This document shows, piece by piece, positions 22,602 to 30,164 of a stretch of 31,296 nucleotides of DNA. The DNA comes from a virus. The stretch's first letter is position 1. Each line of letters starts with the position of its first letter. The position numbers and the translations under genes are program-made. The notes below the pieces were generated by a model. That model was not told where the DNA came from. It did no database searches and worked only from the letters and a program-made list of their open reading frames with translations. The stretch covers positions 1 to 31,296 of the IMG/VR virus record IMGVR_UViG_3300000553_000200; one strand, 5' to 3'.

Positions 22602-22727
22602 CTATACGGGAGCAAATGGCAAAACTGGTCGATCTCTTTCAGGATACGCAGAGTCTGGTTCTGGATAGATAGGATAAGGATACACAATTAATCCAACGTG
22701 CTGGCAATAACGTTTGGGCAGGATATA
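22602..22727 (-). other. Open frame continuing past the 1488-residue protein's TAA
   Basis: The same reading frame stays open for 41 codons after the TAA at 22728, then ends with TAG at 22602, one base before the next promoter. The text is proline/tyrosine-rich and protein-like (VYPYPIYPEPDSAYPERD, then PVLPFAPV). A short form could start at an internal GTG (27 residues). No ribosome site is clear. It may be a readthrough extension, a tiny gene, or a remnant. Confidence 0.35.
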
Positions 22728-25700
22728 TTACTGCTGGTCTTCATTGTGTGGTTCCCACGAGTAATCAACATTTACTACTGTTTTGTTTTTCTTGGCATAG
22801 TAAGCTTTGGGATCAAAGTTGTCTTTGGTAACTTTAATTGTTTTGTTTGTACCGTCGTCAAAATATATTTTCCAAATATAATACTGCCCAGGTTTCAACT
22901 CTTTATCTTTTTTAATAGCTTCTGCCAATGCCCGTTCTAAATTTTCTACTCCTTCGCAATGCCATTTACGCAAAGCCTTGTTGATACGACTATTTGGATC
23001 ACGTTTGGTTTTTGCGCCGGCACGATGTTTTTTCATGCCTTTCATGCGAGCACAGAAACTCTTACGACGTTTAGCCGCTTTACTGCCTTTTTTAAGTTTG
23101 CTAGGTTTGGTTGTCACGGCTGTTTGTAACTTGCTGCCAGGATGGCTACGACGATAACTGTCGACACCTTTTTTATTTAATCCGCCGTTTTTATTTTTGC
23201 CTTTGCTAGTCTGCCAAGCTTCGGCTTCATTTAACAGAGATTGATCATCCATATCATCATACATTTCCCAGATGACATCTTCGTCTATCTGATTCAAACT
23301 GGCTAGTTCACTGACCATGGCTTCTATCATGTCAAATTGTTTATTAGCTTCGTCATCTTCTCTGATGGGAAGACTGACATCTCTATCTTCTATATCGTCC
23401 CCGTACTTTTCATCTTCTATTTTTTCTATAACTCTCAGTATATAGTTTCTATAATTATCACCAATTATTGTTTTAGGTATAGCTATCTTTTTTATTTCTG
23501 TTCCACGTTGTGTAATAGTGGCAATTCTAGTTGTAATGTCAAAATCTATTCTATAAGGAGGAATAACCAGACTAGTGGGAATATCAATTCTTTCGGGCGG
23601 TCTTCCATAGGCTTCTGACACACCTTGGTCTTTGACTAATCGTAATGCTGTAGCCGGTAAGTTATTTGCCTGACCGCCATCGTCTAGGTCAATGTAATAG
23701 GTTTTTGGGGCGCCTTTGTGTGCGCCATGTTTAATTTCTCTAATCCAACCTGTCTTACCAGCGTGTTCGCCTTTGACAACTTTTACCTTTTTGGCTAGAC
23801 CCTTGCCTTCCGCCACACCTTGCTCAACGCTTTCTTCCATTGCTCCGTATGCAGATTCTTCAAAGTGCTTAATATGTGCTCTTAAAATACCTTTGAATTT
23901 TTCTAAATCATCTTTAGAAAATTCTTTAATACCTCCGAACTCACTTTGATAAGACCTTTCTCCTTGACCTTTTCCGTAATTAAACCAATTATTAAATTTA
24001 ATGTCAGGATCAAGTCGTTCTTCAAAATATTCTAATCGCTTATGTGTATCACGCACTATTGTATTAAATGGTGAACCTATACTATAAGCACCGGGGGCAT
24101 TATCTAAAAAACCATAAACTGTGCCTAATGTTTGTGCAACACGCTTGTTTGATACATTCTTAACACCACCAACATATCCGGCACCACCTGCCACAGCCGC
24201 CGCACCCAAGCCTTTTAAGAATCCTCTACGGTCTACTTCTTCTAATGAGCCTTCCGCCACACCTTGTTCGTTAGTAGTGCTATGTGACTGCATAAGCTCA
24301 CCGGAACGCTTAACATAGTTGTTATATAATTGTGCTAGTTTTTCTACGGGAATAGTTTTTCCAGTGCGAGCGTTAATATCTCTGGCCCAGCCTTGAATAA
24401 ACTGCTCATCCGATGTGCCCATTGGCCAGCTTGCTACATTATCATTGAATGTTTGTTTAATAACATCCATGATGCCTTCCGCCACACCTTCCTTCTGATA
24501 TACTATAGCCAGTTCTCTCTCACGGATTTGTCTTTCCAAATCTTTTATCCGACGAGCAACACTCGGTTTCTTGGCCAATAACGGTTTCAGTGTTTCAATC
24601 TTATTCTTAAGCCATTGTATTTCGTGATGTGCTTGACTGGCTGAACCACCAAACCCACCTCGTGTAGTTGAGCCTTCCGCCACACCTTGTTTTAGACAAT
24701 GTTTTAGTTCTGCTACTGCTTCTTCGTATGAATCATACCCAGACAAATCTTTACCACTAGCATAATGCTTCATGTAATACTGACCAACACCTGGGCTCGA
24801 TTCACGGTCAATACCGACTTCGCCCACTGGCTTGCCATTCTTCTTAAACACTTTGCGTTGTTGGTCTGCATGACCTTCTGCGACACCTTCGGTCTTTTCA
24901 TAATCTTCTGGTTCAGCGGGTGGTTCACCTACTATTCCTATGTACTTTATATTGGCTACTGGTTCTTTGTATTTGTTTTCAATATAGCTTTCAACGTCAC
25001 AATCGGCGTCGCAGGTAAATTTAATCTTTTTACCAGAATCAAGCGTGACTATCCACTGTTCACGTTCGTAGTCACGCAAGCTTTCTGCTACAGCTATTTG
25101 TTTTGGTTTTTTGATTTTGATAGGATTAGTTCTAGGTCTTTTGATTAAACTACTTCCCAAAGTATGACTAGATACGTCGGCAGCTTCTTGCAGTTTTTTG
25201 TACTTTAATCTGGCAGCGTTGTACACAGCGGGATTTTTGTCAAAGTTTTTATACTGCTTTTGCTCCATTGCCCAAGTTATGAAATTTTCTGGTAATGTGG
25301 TACTTTCTTCGCACCCACCAACAGATTTTTTACTGAATTCTGTTGGAGCAGGATCTGTTCCTTTTAAGTAACCACCAAACTTGGGACCAGTAGGTTTGTG
25401 TGCAGCCCATGACATACTAGCTTCGTCTACTTCTTTGTCATTTAGGTTTTTTTCTATGTATCTACGCATAGCTTCTTGACGTTCTTTAAATGGCAAATGT
25501 GCTATACTTTTTAAAAACTCAAGACGTGATTTTTCCAAATTAGCAAGATGTTGTCTAAATTTATCTGCTCTGCTGATTTCGTTTATTTGTGAATCCAACT
25601 GCTTCATCAACTGTTCAAACAAATCAGGTTGAACAGGTTCTTTTTGATCCAATGGCAATGGCATCTGCGGACTATTTTTCAATTCTTCTTCTTCTTTTTC

Positions 25701-27194
25701 TTTACGTTGTTGCTCGTACGTGGGATAATAATTTACATATTTCTGTACCACAGGCTGATGTAACCATGCCAGTGTGTTTTCTTTATTGGAAAATATTTGA
25801 TATATTTTATCAGGAGATTCCCCTGTACTTTTCATTATAGCTATCAAACTCATAACGCCAAATATATAATTTCTCTGTAGTGTAAGACTTTTATTTGGCC
25901 CAAATTGCCACGTCACTCTCTGTTGTGCTGGATTTAACCAAGCTCTGCTAAGTTCGGTAACATTGGCACGACCTTGATTAATGTCGTCTTCTTTGTAAGG
26001 ACTAAAACTGGCAGGTCCTAAATCTTCGTTTATTGATTCTGTCATGGCTGATTCTTTTCCTAATAATTCACCTGCTGTTAGATTCAAGTCTGGTATCTGT
26101 ATAATACTATCCGGATCAAACTCATCTATCCCCGGAATATACTTGGGAGTGGCCGAAGCTACTGGTGTGGGTATATTTGGAGCATTGATAGGTTCTGTTG
26201 CGCCAATTGAAGGCGCGGTTGTTTGATTCTTTGGTGAACCTAAATATGCGGTGCTGGGCAGATCTTTTAAAGACTGTGCTATTTGCCCAAATGGAGATGC
26301 ACTAGCTGACTGAGGAACGTCTTTACCAGTCGGAGATTGTTTTTTGACTTTATCAGATTGGGAGCCTACATTGTCAATGTCAGTCCCGTTTCTCATAGCT
26401 GGAGATGCTATCCATCCGCTTGAACTAGTTGGCACTGACGCAGCAGTGGCTGCCTTAGCTGTTGTTTTGGCAGTGGCAATAGTTGGCATTTGTTTTATCC
26501 TATTCAAATCAGGATTTTTGTTGCCTTTGGCATAATCAGTGGCCGCATGAGCCGCTTGTACAGGATCCAGTCCCATTTTAGCTACTTCTCTGTTAAATGC
26601 TTGGAAACGTTCTTCTTGATCTTTAAAACGTTTTTCTTTATCGGTTAAATCTCGATTGGTGCGATCTATTTTTTTATAAAGTTCATCTTTGGCTTTTTCA
26701 AGAGAATCAATTTCTTTTTGCTGAGCCGCATTTTCTTTGTCTTGCTGATAAGCATGAGCTACAATAGCCTCCTCATCACTAAGACCTGGGAATTCCTGTC
26801 TATATCTTCTTAACGCACTTTTTACATCATCACGCTGGCTGCCTTTATCACTGTTGTTGTTTTTTTCGCTTTTGCTGTAAGTTTTTTTCTTTTCACTGTC
26901 AGCTTCTTTTAGTGAGTCTTGTGACGAATTCGTGTACTCTTCTAAATCTTTTTCTTGGTTCCAATGATATCCCTTGTACTTTTCTGGATCATAGGGCTTT
27001 ACTTGACTGTTAGATTTATTCTGTTTGGCATAAGCTGAAGCTCCCATAGCTTTGCGTGTGCTGATATCTAAGTGTTTGAATCGAGGATTATTTACGTAGT
27101 CATTTATGCACTGCTGTTGAGTGGCATATTGTTTGGCCTCTTCCATGTCAGAAGCTTCATTCATTTCATTTAAGATTAAATCAAATAAGTTCAT
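22728..27194 (-). CDS. 1488-residue modular polyprotein-like protein with GVAEG junctions
   Basis: Unknown giant protein. Regions: an N-terminal MNLFDLILNEMNEA; a coiled coil (about 155-210); a low-complexity A/S/T/P linker (about 230-350); a middle with SWAAHKPTGPKFGGYLKG (about 590-610). Then come short modules separated by (E/Q)GVAEG at 769, 836, 902, 977 and 1125 and QGVSEA at 1190. One module begins with DRRGFLKGLG (988-997), like a Tat signal; another has a KOW-like VKVVKGEHAGKTG. A very basic segment (about 1326-1412: KKGSKAAKRRKSFCARMKG) may bind DNA. A small domain appears twice, at about 705-752 and 1437-1480. VAE|G fits the T4 prohead-protease rule, so it may be cut during head maturation. 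Confidence 0.7.
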   Translation of the reverse strand: MNLFDLILNEMNEASDMEEAKQYATQQQCINDYVNNPRFKHLDISTRKAMGASAYAKQNKSNSQVKPYDPEKYKGYHWNQEKDLEEYTNSSQDSLKEADSEKKKTYSKSEKNNNSDKGSQRDDVKSALRRYRQEFPGLSDEEAIVAHAYQQDKENAAQQKEIDSLEKAKDELYKKIDRTNRDLTDKEKRFKDQEERFQAFNREVAKMGLDPVQAAHAATDYAKGNKNPDLNRIKQMPTIATAKTTAKAATAASVPTSSSGWIASPAMRNGTDIDNVGSQSDKVKKQSPTGKDVPQSASASPFGQIAQSLKDLPSTAYLGSPKNQTTAPSIGATEPINAPNIPTPVASATPKYIPGIDEFDPDSIIQIPDLNLTAGELLGKESAMTESINEDLGPASFSPYKEDDINQGRANVTELSRAWLNPAQQRVTWQFGPNKSLTLQRNYIFGVMSLIAIMKSTGESPDKIYQIFSNKENTLAWLHQPVVQKYVNYYPTYEQQRKEKEEEELKNSPQMPLPLDQKEPVQPDLFEQLMKQLDSQINEISRADKFRQHLANLEKSRLEFLKSIAHLPFKERQEAMRRYIEKNLNDKEVDEASMSWAAHKPTGPKFGGYLKGTDPAPTEFSKKSVGGCEESTTLPENFITWAMEQKQYKNFDKNPAVYNAARLKYKKLQEAADVSSHTLGSSLIKRPRTNPIKIKKPKQIAVAESLRDYEREQWIVTLDSGKKIKFTCDADCDVESYIENKYKEPVANIKYIGIVGEPPAEPEDYEKTEGVAEGHADQQRKVFKKNGKPVGEVGIDRESSPGVGQYYMKHYASGKDLSGYDSYEEAVAELKHCLKQGVAEGSTTRGGFGGSASQAHHEIQWLKNKIETLKPLLAKKPSVARRIKDLERQIRERELAIVYQKEGVAEGIMDVIKQTFNDNVASWPMGTSDEQFIQGWARDINARTGKTIPVEKLAQLYNNYVKRSGELMQSHSTTNEQGVAEGSLEEVDRRGFLKGLGAAAVAGGAGYVGGVKNVSNKRVAQTLGTVYGFLDNAPGAYSIGSPFNTIVRDTHKRLEYFEERLDPDIKFNNWFNYGKGQGERSYQSEFGGIKEFSKDDLEKFKGILRAHIKHFEESAYGAMEESVEQGVAEGKGLAKKVKVVKGEHAGKTGWIREIKHGAHKGAPKTYYIDLDDGGQANNLPATALRLVKDQGVSEAYGRPPERIDIPTSLVIPPYRIDFDITTRIATITQRGTEIKKIAIPKTIIGDNYRNYILRVIEKIEDEKYGDDIEDRDVSLPIREDDEANKQFDMIEAMVSELASLNQIDEDVIWEMYDDMDDQSLLNEAEAWQTSKGKNKNGGLNKKGVDSYRRSHPGSKLQTAVTTKPSKLKKGSKAAKRRKSFCARMKGMKKHRAGAKTKRDPNSRINKALRKWHCEGVENLERALAEAIKKDKELKPGQYYIWKIYFDDGTNKTIKVTKDNFDPKAYYAKKNKTVVNVDYSWEPHNEDQQ
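23614..24890 (-). repeat. Dispersed 17-bp coding repeat (GVAEG junctions)
   Basis: On the plus strand CCTTCCGCCACACCTTG is exact at 23806-23822, 24250-24266 and 24673-24689, has one mismatch at 24475-24491, and is more diverged at 24874-24890 and 23611-23627. Each copy encodes (Q/E)GVAEG (or QGVSEA) in the same frame. Distances are about 180-445 bases, setting module sizes of 65-148 residues. Conservation of the bases, including synonymous positions, suggests recent copying or recombination between modules. Confidence 0.85.
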
Positions 27195-27901
27195 TATTTC
27201 TCTTCGAGGTAGTCAGTACCTTCATCGTTTGCCAATTTAGATCGGCAGTGTGCTCGATACATCTCCAGCGCCATCTCTGCTTCATCTAATGTTTTAAATT
27301 TAGTAGGCAATGCTCTGCCAGCACGTTTGATACAAAATCCTTCGCGCATATTTCCATGTAATTCTACTAGGACGCTACCTCCTCCGCCACTTAATCCAAC
27401 TTCTTCGCAGGGAATATCCAATGTTTTTACCGGAGCGGATTCAGCATAAGTGTTGTTACTACCCTGAGAATAAGTAGGATCTGTCATGCCAGCTGGAGCT
27501 TCTCCCGAGGCAGGAGTTTGATTAGGATCTTCTTCAAGCGAATATTCATCTTGATCATTGTCATGCTTTATGTCTTGATGTTTAGTGTGTAAACTAGAGT
27601 TTTTAATATCTTTTTTCTTGATATCAGAATCTTGTTTTTTCTTAGATATCAACTCCTTGTCTTGTTTTATCTTTTCTTCGGCAGACTTCAAATAATCATC
27701 TAGTGAAGCACGTACCTTGCCTAGAATATCTTCTGCGAATTCAACCCCACCGACCATGGGAATGGCGGATTCGTCTTTTTTTAGATTAGTAAATAAAGCA
27801 GGTTTCTTTTGTTTAGAGTCAACAGGCTTTGACTCTTTAGGATCGATTCTTCCTTCGAGTATGGCTAGTTTTTCAATGATAGTTTTGAATTCATAGTCCA
27901 T
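27194..27901 (-). CDS. Acidic virion-associated-type protein, unknown
   Basis: A 235-residue protein beginning MDYEFKTIIEKLAILEG, a helical start that I recall from similar marine T4-like phage proteins. The middle (about 80-150) is charged and disordered, with DIKKKDIKNSSLHTKHQD. The C-terminal domain (about 160-225) has VELHGNMREGFCIKRAGRALPTK and TLDEAEMALEMY, a compact alpha/beta unit. It lies between the Dps-like gene and the 1488-residue gene, meeting both by TAATG-like overlaps. Likely co-expressed late. No enzyme motif; function unknown. Confidence 0.55.
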   Translation of the reverse strand: MDYEFKTIIEKLAILEGRIDPKESKPVDSKQKKPALFTNLKKDESAIPMVGGVEFAEDILGKVRASLDDYLKSAEEKIKQDKELISKKKQDSDIKKKDIKNSSLHTKHQDIKHDNDQDEYSLEEDPNQTPASGEAPAGMTDPTYSQGSNNTYAESAPVKTLDIPCEEVGLSGGGGSVLVELHGNMREGFCIKRAGRALPTKFKTLDEAEMALEMYRAHCRSKLANDEGTDYLEEK

Positions 27902-28341
27902 TATTCTCTATTTTCCTTTAAAAAACTTTCTAACATCCACATATATTTGTTGGTTTTGGCCAAACGGTCAGCAATAAAATTTGCTATGTCCTGTTTATTT
28001 TCGCGGGTAGCAGACTCAAAACATTCATTTAATAAGTCTATCATTATATGAGAATCTGCCAGTAATTCTTCTATCATTAATTTTGCTCTTGGAACCATGA
28101 TTTGATCTTGAATACGACTTAACTCTTGGAATCTGGTTAGGCTAGTGGGAGTATATTCATCTAGTGTACGTATGAATTCTCCAGTTGGATCAACTGCCGA
28201 ATATGCATCTTCATACACTTTCTGTAGAAATTTGTGATATTGATAGAAATCTTTCCCTTCTACATTAAAATGAAAGAAATGAGCTTTCAAATAGTAAACA
28301 AATTCACTGGCCAATAAGATTTTTAATAAATCAGCTAACAT
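27901..28341 (-). CDS. Dps/ferritin-like protein
   Basis: A 146-residue four-helix protein of the Dps group. I chose the ATG at 28341 with AAGGAAA upstream and an 11-base overlap with the MRLHEF gene. Dps-type marks are AHFFHFNVEG (canonical LKxxHWNVxG; H24), DFYQYHKFL (H36), and SAVDPTGEFIRTL (canonical DxxAERIRxL; D51 and E55). These positions form the ferroxidase centre at the dimer interface in Dps, so iron binding and oxidation is plausible. It has no long basic tail for DNA binding. In a phage it may protect DNA from iron and peroxide chemistry or be carried in the head. Confidence 0.75.
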   Translation of the reverse strand: MLADLLKILLASEFVYYLKAHFFHFNVEGKDFYQYHKFLQKVYEDAYSAVDPTGEFIRTLDEYTPTSLTRFQELSRIQDQIMVPRAKLMIEELLADSHIMIDLLNECFESATRENKQDIANFIADRLAKTNKYMWMLESFLKENRE

Positions 28342-28540
28342 TAGATTTCCTTTTATACTTTTTGTATTCAGCAGGCGTGTTAGGACACGAATCTGCGTCA
28401 GTAGTATATTTAGCTGAAAAGAGAGATCCAGGTGGTATTCTTCTTTGTACAGCGCCAAGAGGCATAGCTACTGTGGCAATAGATCCGCTTACTGTGGCAA
28501 CACTATCTTCATTTAAATTAACAAATTCATGTAATCTCAC
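28331..28540 (-). CDS. Small protein with MRxxEF-type N-terminus
   Basis: A 69-residue protein starting at GTG (28540), with AAGGA six bases upstream. The N-terminus MRLHEFVNLNED is like MRAQEF in two genes just upstream, and may be a head-targeting peptide cut after Glu. The middle is Ala/Val/Ser-rich (ATVSGSIATVAMPLG), and the C-terminus is basic (YKKYKRK). It is the first gene of the block ending with the 1488-residue gene and lies just after a CTAAATATA motif. Function unknown. Confidence 0.6.
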   Translation of the reverse strand: MRLHEFVNLNEDSVATVSGSIATVAMPLGAVQRRIPPGSLFSAKYTTDADSCPNTPAEYKKYKRKSNVS

Positions 28541-28561
28541 GGGTTATCCTTAATATACTAC

Positions 28562-28570
28562 TATATTTAG
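28562..28570 (-). promoter_or_regulatory. Late-type promoter motif CTAAATATA
   Basis: Minus strand CTAAATATA in the 53-base gap before the MRLHEF gene. Start near 28555 leaves a 15-base leader with AAGGA before the GTG start. The same nine bases occur at 4453-4461 and 17271-17279. Confidence 0.55.
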
Positions 28571-28593
28571 CTCTAACCGTAAGATTTTAATTA

Positions 28594-29472
28594 TTAAAAA
28601 TTATGCTGTACTTTATATTCCTCGTCTGGGAATTTTTGTAAATAGGCATTAATTAATTGATCAAAACTAGCGCCAAATCTAGCTTTTAAAGATTTCAAAC
28701 TAACTCCTTGGTCTTTTTCATTCATAAATTGTCCATCAGATGTATTGTTTATAATATAGTCTTCCCCACGATTATGATAAATTTCTAAATAGTCATCGTC
28801 ACTACGAATAGGAATCCCGTCAATGCTATAGTCAAAGTGTAACTGATATTTTTCTCCAGGATGCTGTGGTTTTGTTGGTATTACAATTATTAAAGGAGTA
28901 TTTTCAGCGTATTCGTTGAAATAATTGTAACCTTTTGTGGCTGCTGTACACCATTTGGTATTTTGTCCGTAGTAGCAAGCAGCCGTTTGATCAAATGGAA
29001 TAATAGCACGTAAATTACTGTCTTGATATAATAACTCTGCGTTGCCTTTGTCTTTAATTTCGGCAGCCTGAATATCAGGATACTCATCTACAACACCCAT
29101 AAAGTCACTAAAGTGTTGATACCCGTTAATATCGTTTCTAGGAGCAGGAATTTTTTTACGTCTCACTAGTTGATAAAACTTTTCTAAATACTCAGGTATT
29201 TGACTTAATACGTCTTCAAATCTGTAACCACCACGGCTGTAAGTTCTAGCCATCCAAGGTACATATTGTTTATTTGGTGTAGGATCTGCCAATTCTAATT
29301 TTTGTATGAGATCATTTATTATATTTTGATCTGGTTCATTTCCTATGTCTCTGCCTAAAGCTCTACGTATCCAAGCTGGACCTTCTTGCTTAAACATATT
29401 CAAGATAGATGGGCCTAATTTCTGTGCGGTAATAGCACGATCATATTCGGCTAGGAATTCTTGGGCTCTCAT
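28594..29472 (-). CDS. MRAQEF-type protein with NTKWCTA motif, unknown
   Basis: A 292-residue protein. The ATG at 29472 overlaps the upstream stop (ATGA), the same way the GNAT gene starts, so MRAQEFLAEYDRA is the likely N-terminus. A longer form from 29484 is possible. The first half is helical. The conserved-looking core is ACYYGQNTKWCTAAT (165-179), then a Phe/Tyr-rich loop and GEKYQLHFD. I recall this WCTA...GxKYQ pattern from many unnamed phage proteins; its chemistry is unknown to me. The Cys and Trp make an enzyme plausible. The targeting-like N-terminus suggests it may travel in the capsid. Confidence 0.65.
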   Translation of the reverse strand: MRAQEFLAEYDRAITAQKLGPSILNMFKQEGPAWIRRALGRDIGNEPDQNIINDLIQKLELADPTPNKQYVPWMARTYSRGGYRFEDVLSQIPEYLEKFYQLVRRKKIPAPRNDINGYQHFSDFMGVVDEYPDIQAAEIKDKGNAELLYQDSNLRAIIPFDQTAACYYGQNTKWCTAATKGYNYFNEYAENTPLIIVIPTKPQHPGEKYQLHFDYSIDGIPIRSDDDYLEIYHNRGEDYIINNTSDGQFMNEKDQGVSLKSLKARFGASFDQLINAYLQKFPDEEYKVQHNF

Positions 29473-30164
29473 CGACCAGTCCATTTCGCAATCAAAGATA
29501 CGCCATTATCGTCCATTTCGTCATAGACTCTCAACCCTCTTATTTGGCTGACTATCTCATTACTGCCAGTACGTATAGGAAATGCGTACACACGATCTGT
29601 CTCACCAGGGATCTCTTTGCTAGGAGCCTGATGTATAACTTGGCCACCGTGTTTTAGGATGGCCTGTGCAATTTTGTCATTAATGATATAATCATCTACC
29701 ACACCAAACATTTCAACTCCGGGTATCGTGTGCAACATTTGCCACATTCTCCTACCACCTGTGGTCTGTATGCTACCGGCCATGAGTGTATATTTCAATA
29801 TGGTCAAGGCAATACCGTATAGGCTTCGTGCCAGTCCTTGTCTACGATATTGTTCGTCTATTGTAATGGTTTCAACCTGGTACAGATTGGGCAATACTTG
29901 GACTAGTCCACCACTGGCACGTTCCAGGTGTAACTTGCCCACTATGATATCGTTGGGTCGTTCACGTTGTTCTCGCGGTTTTTTAGGATCAACAATATAG
30001 ATCACAGTGCCTTCAACATAGTAACCAAATCTACTTCCGCCCGGCAAGGGACGTATGCGACGCATGTTTTTTGTATCCACAGTGAAAGGCAATTCTTTAT
30101 TGCCACCTGTATAGAGACCAGGTTCTGCCCGTTCTATTTCTGTAACGAATTCTTGGGCTCTCAT
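29469..30164 (-). CDS. GNAT-family N-acetyltransferase with MRAQEF N-terminus
   Basis: A 231-residue protein with a GNAT core. YQVETITIDEQYRRQGLARSL (about 95-115) holds the acetyl-CoA-binding motif RxxGxA (R107/R108, Q109, G110). Strands before it (DIIVGKLHLERAS) fit the fold. After the core an extra alpha/beta part (about 150-215) follows. The N-terminus MRAQEFVTEIERAE matches the downstream protein and has a VTE|I site. It overlaps the genes on both sides by ATGA. If packaged, it could acetylate a host target early in infection. Target unknown. Confidence 0.75.
   Translation of the reverse strand: MRAQEFVTEIERAEPGLYTGGNKELPFTVDTKNMRRIRPLPGGSRFGYYVEGTVIYIVDPKKPREQRERPNDIIVGKLHLERASGGLVQVLPNLYQVETITIDEQYRRQGLARSLYGIALTILKYTLMAGSIQTTGGRRMWQMLHTIPGVEMFGVVDDYIINDKIAQAILKHGGQVIHQAPSKEIPGETDRVYAFPIRTGSNEIVSQIRGLRVYDEMDDNGVSLIAKWTGR

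Noticed and set aside
23614-24890. Possible CRISPR array from short repeats near 200-base spacing
   Set aside because: Copies are in frame within one long coding sequence, spacers are coding modules of varied length, and no cas gene is present.
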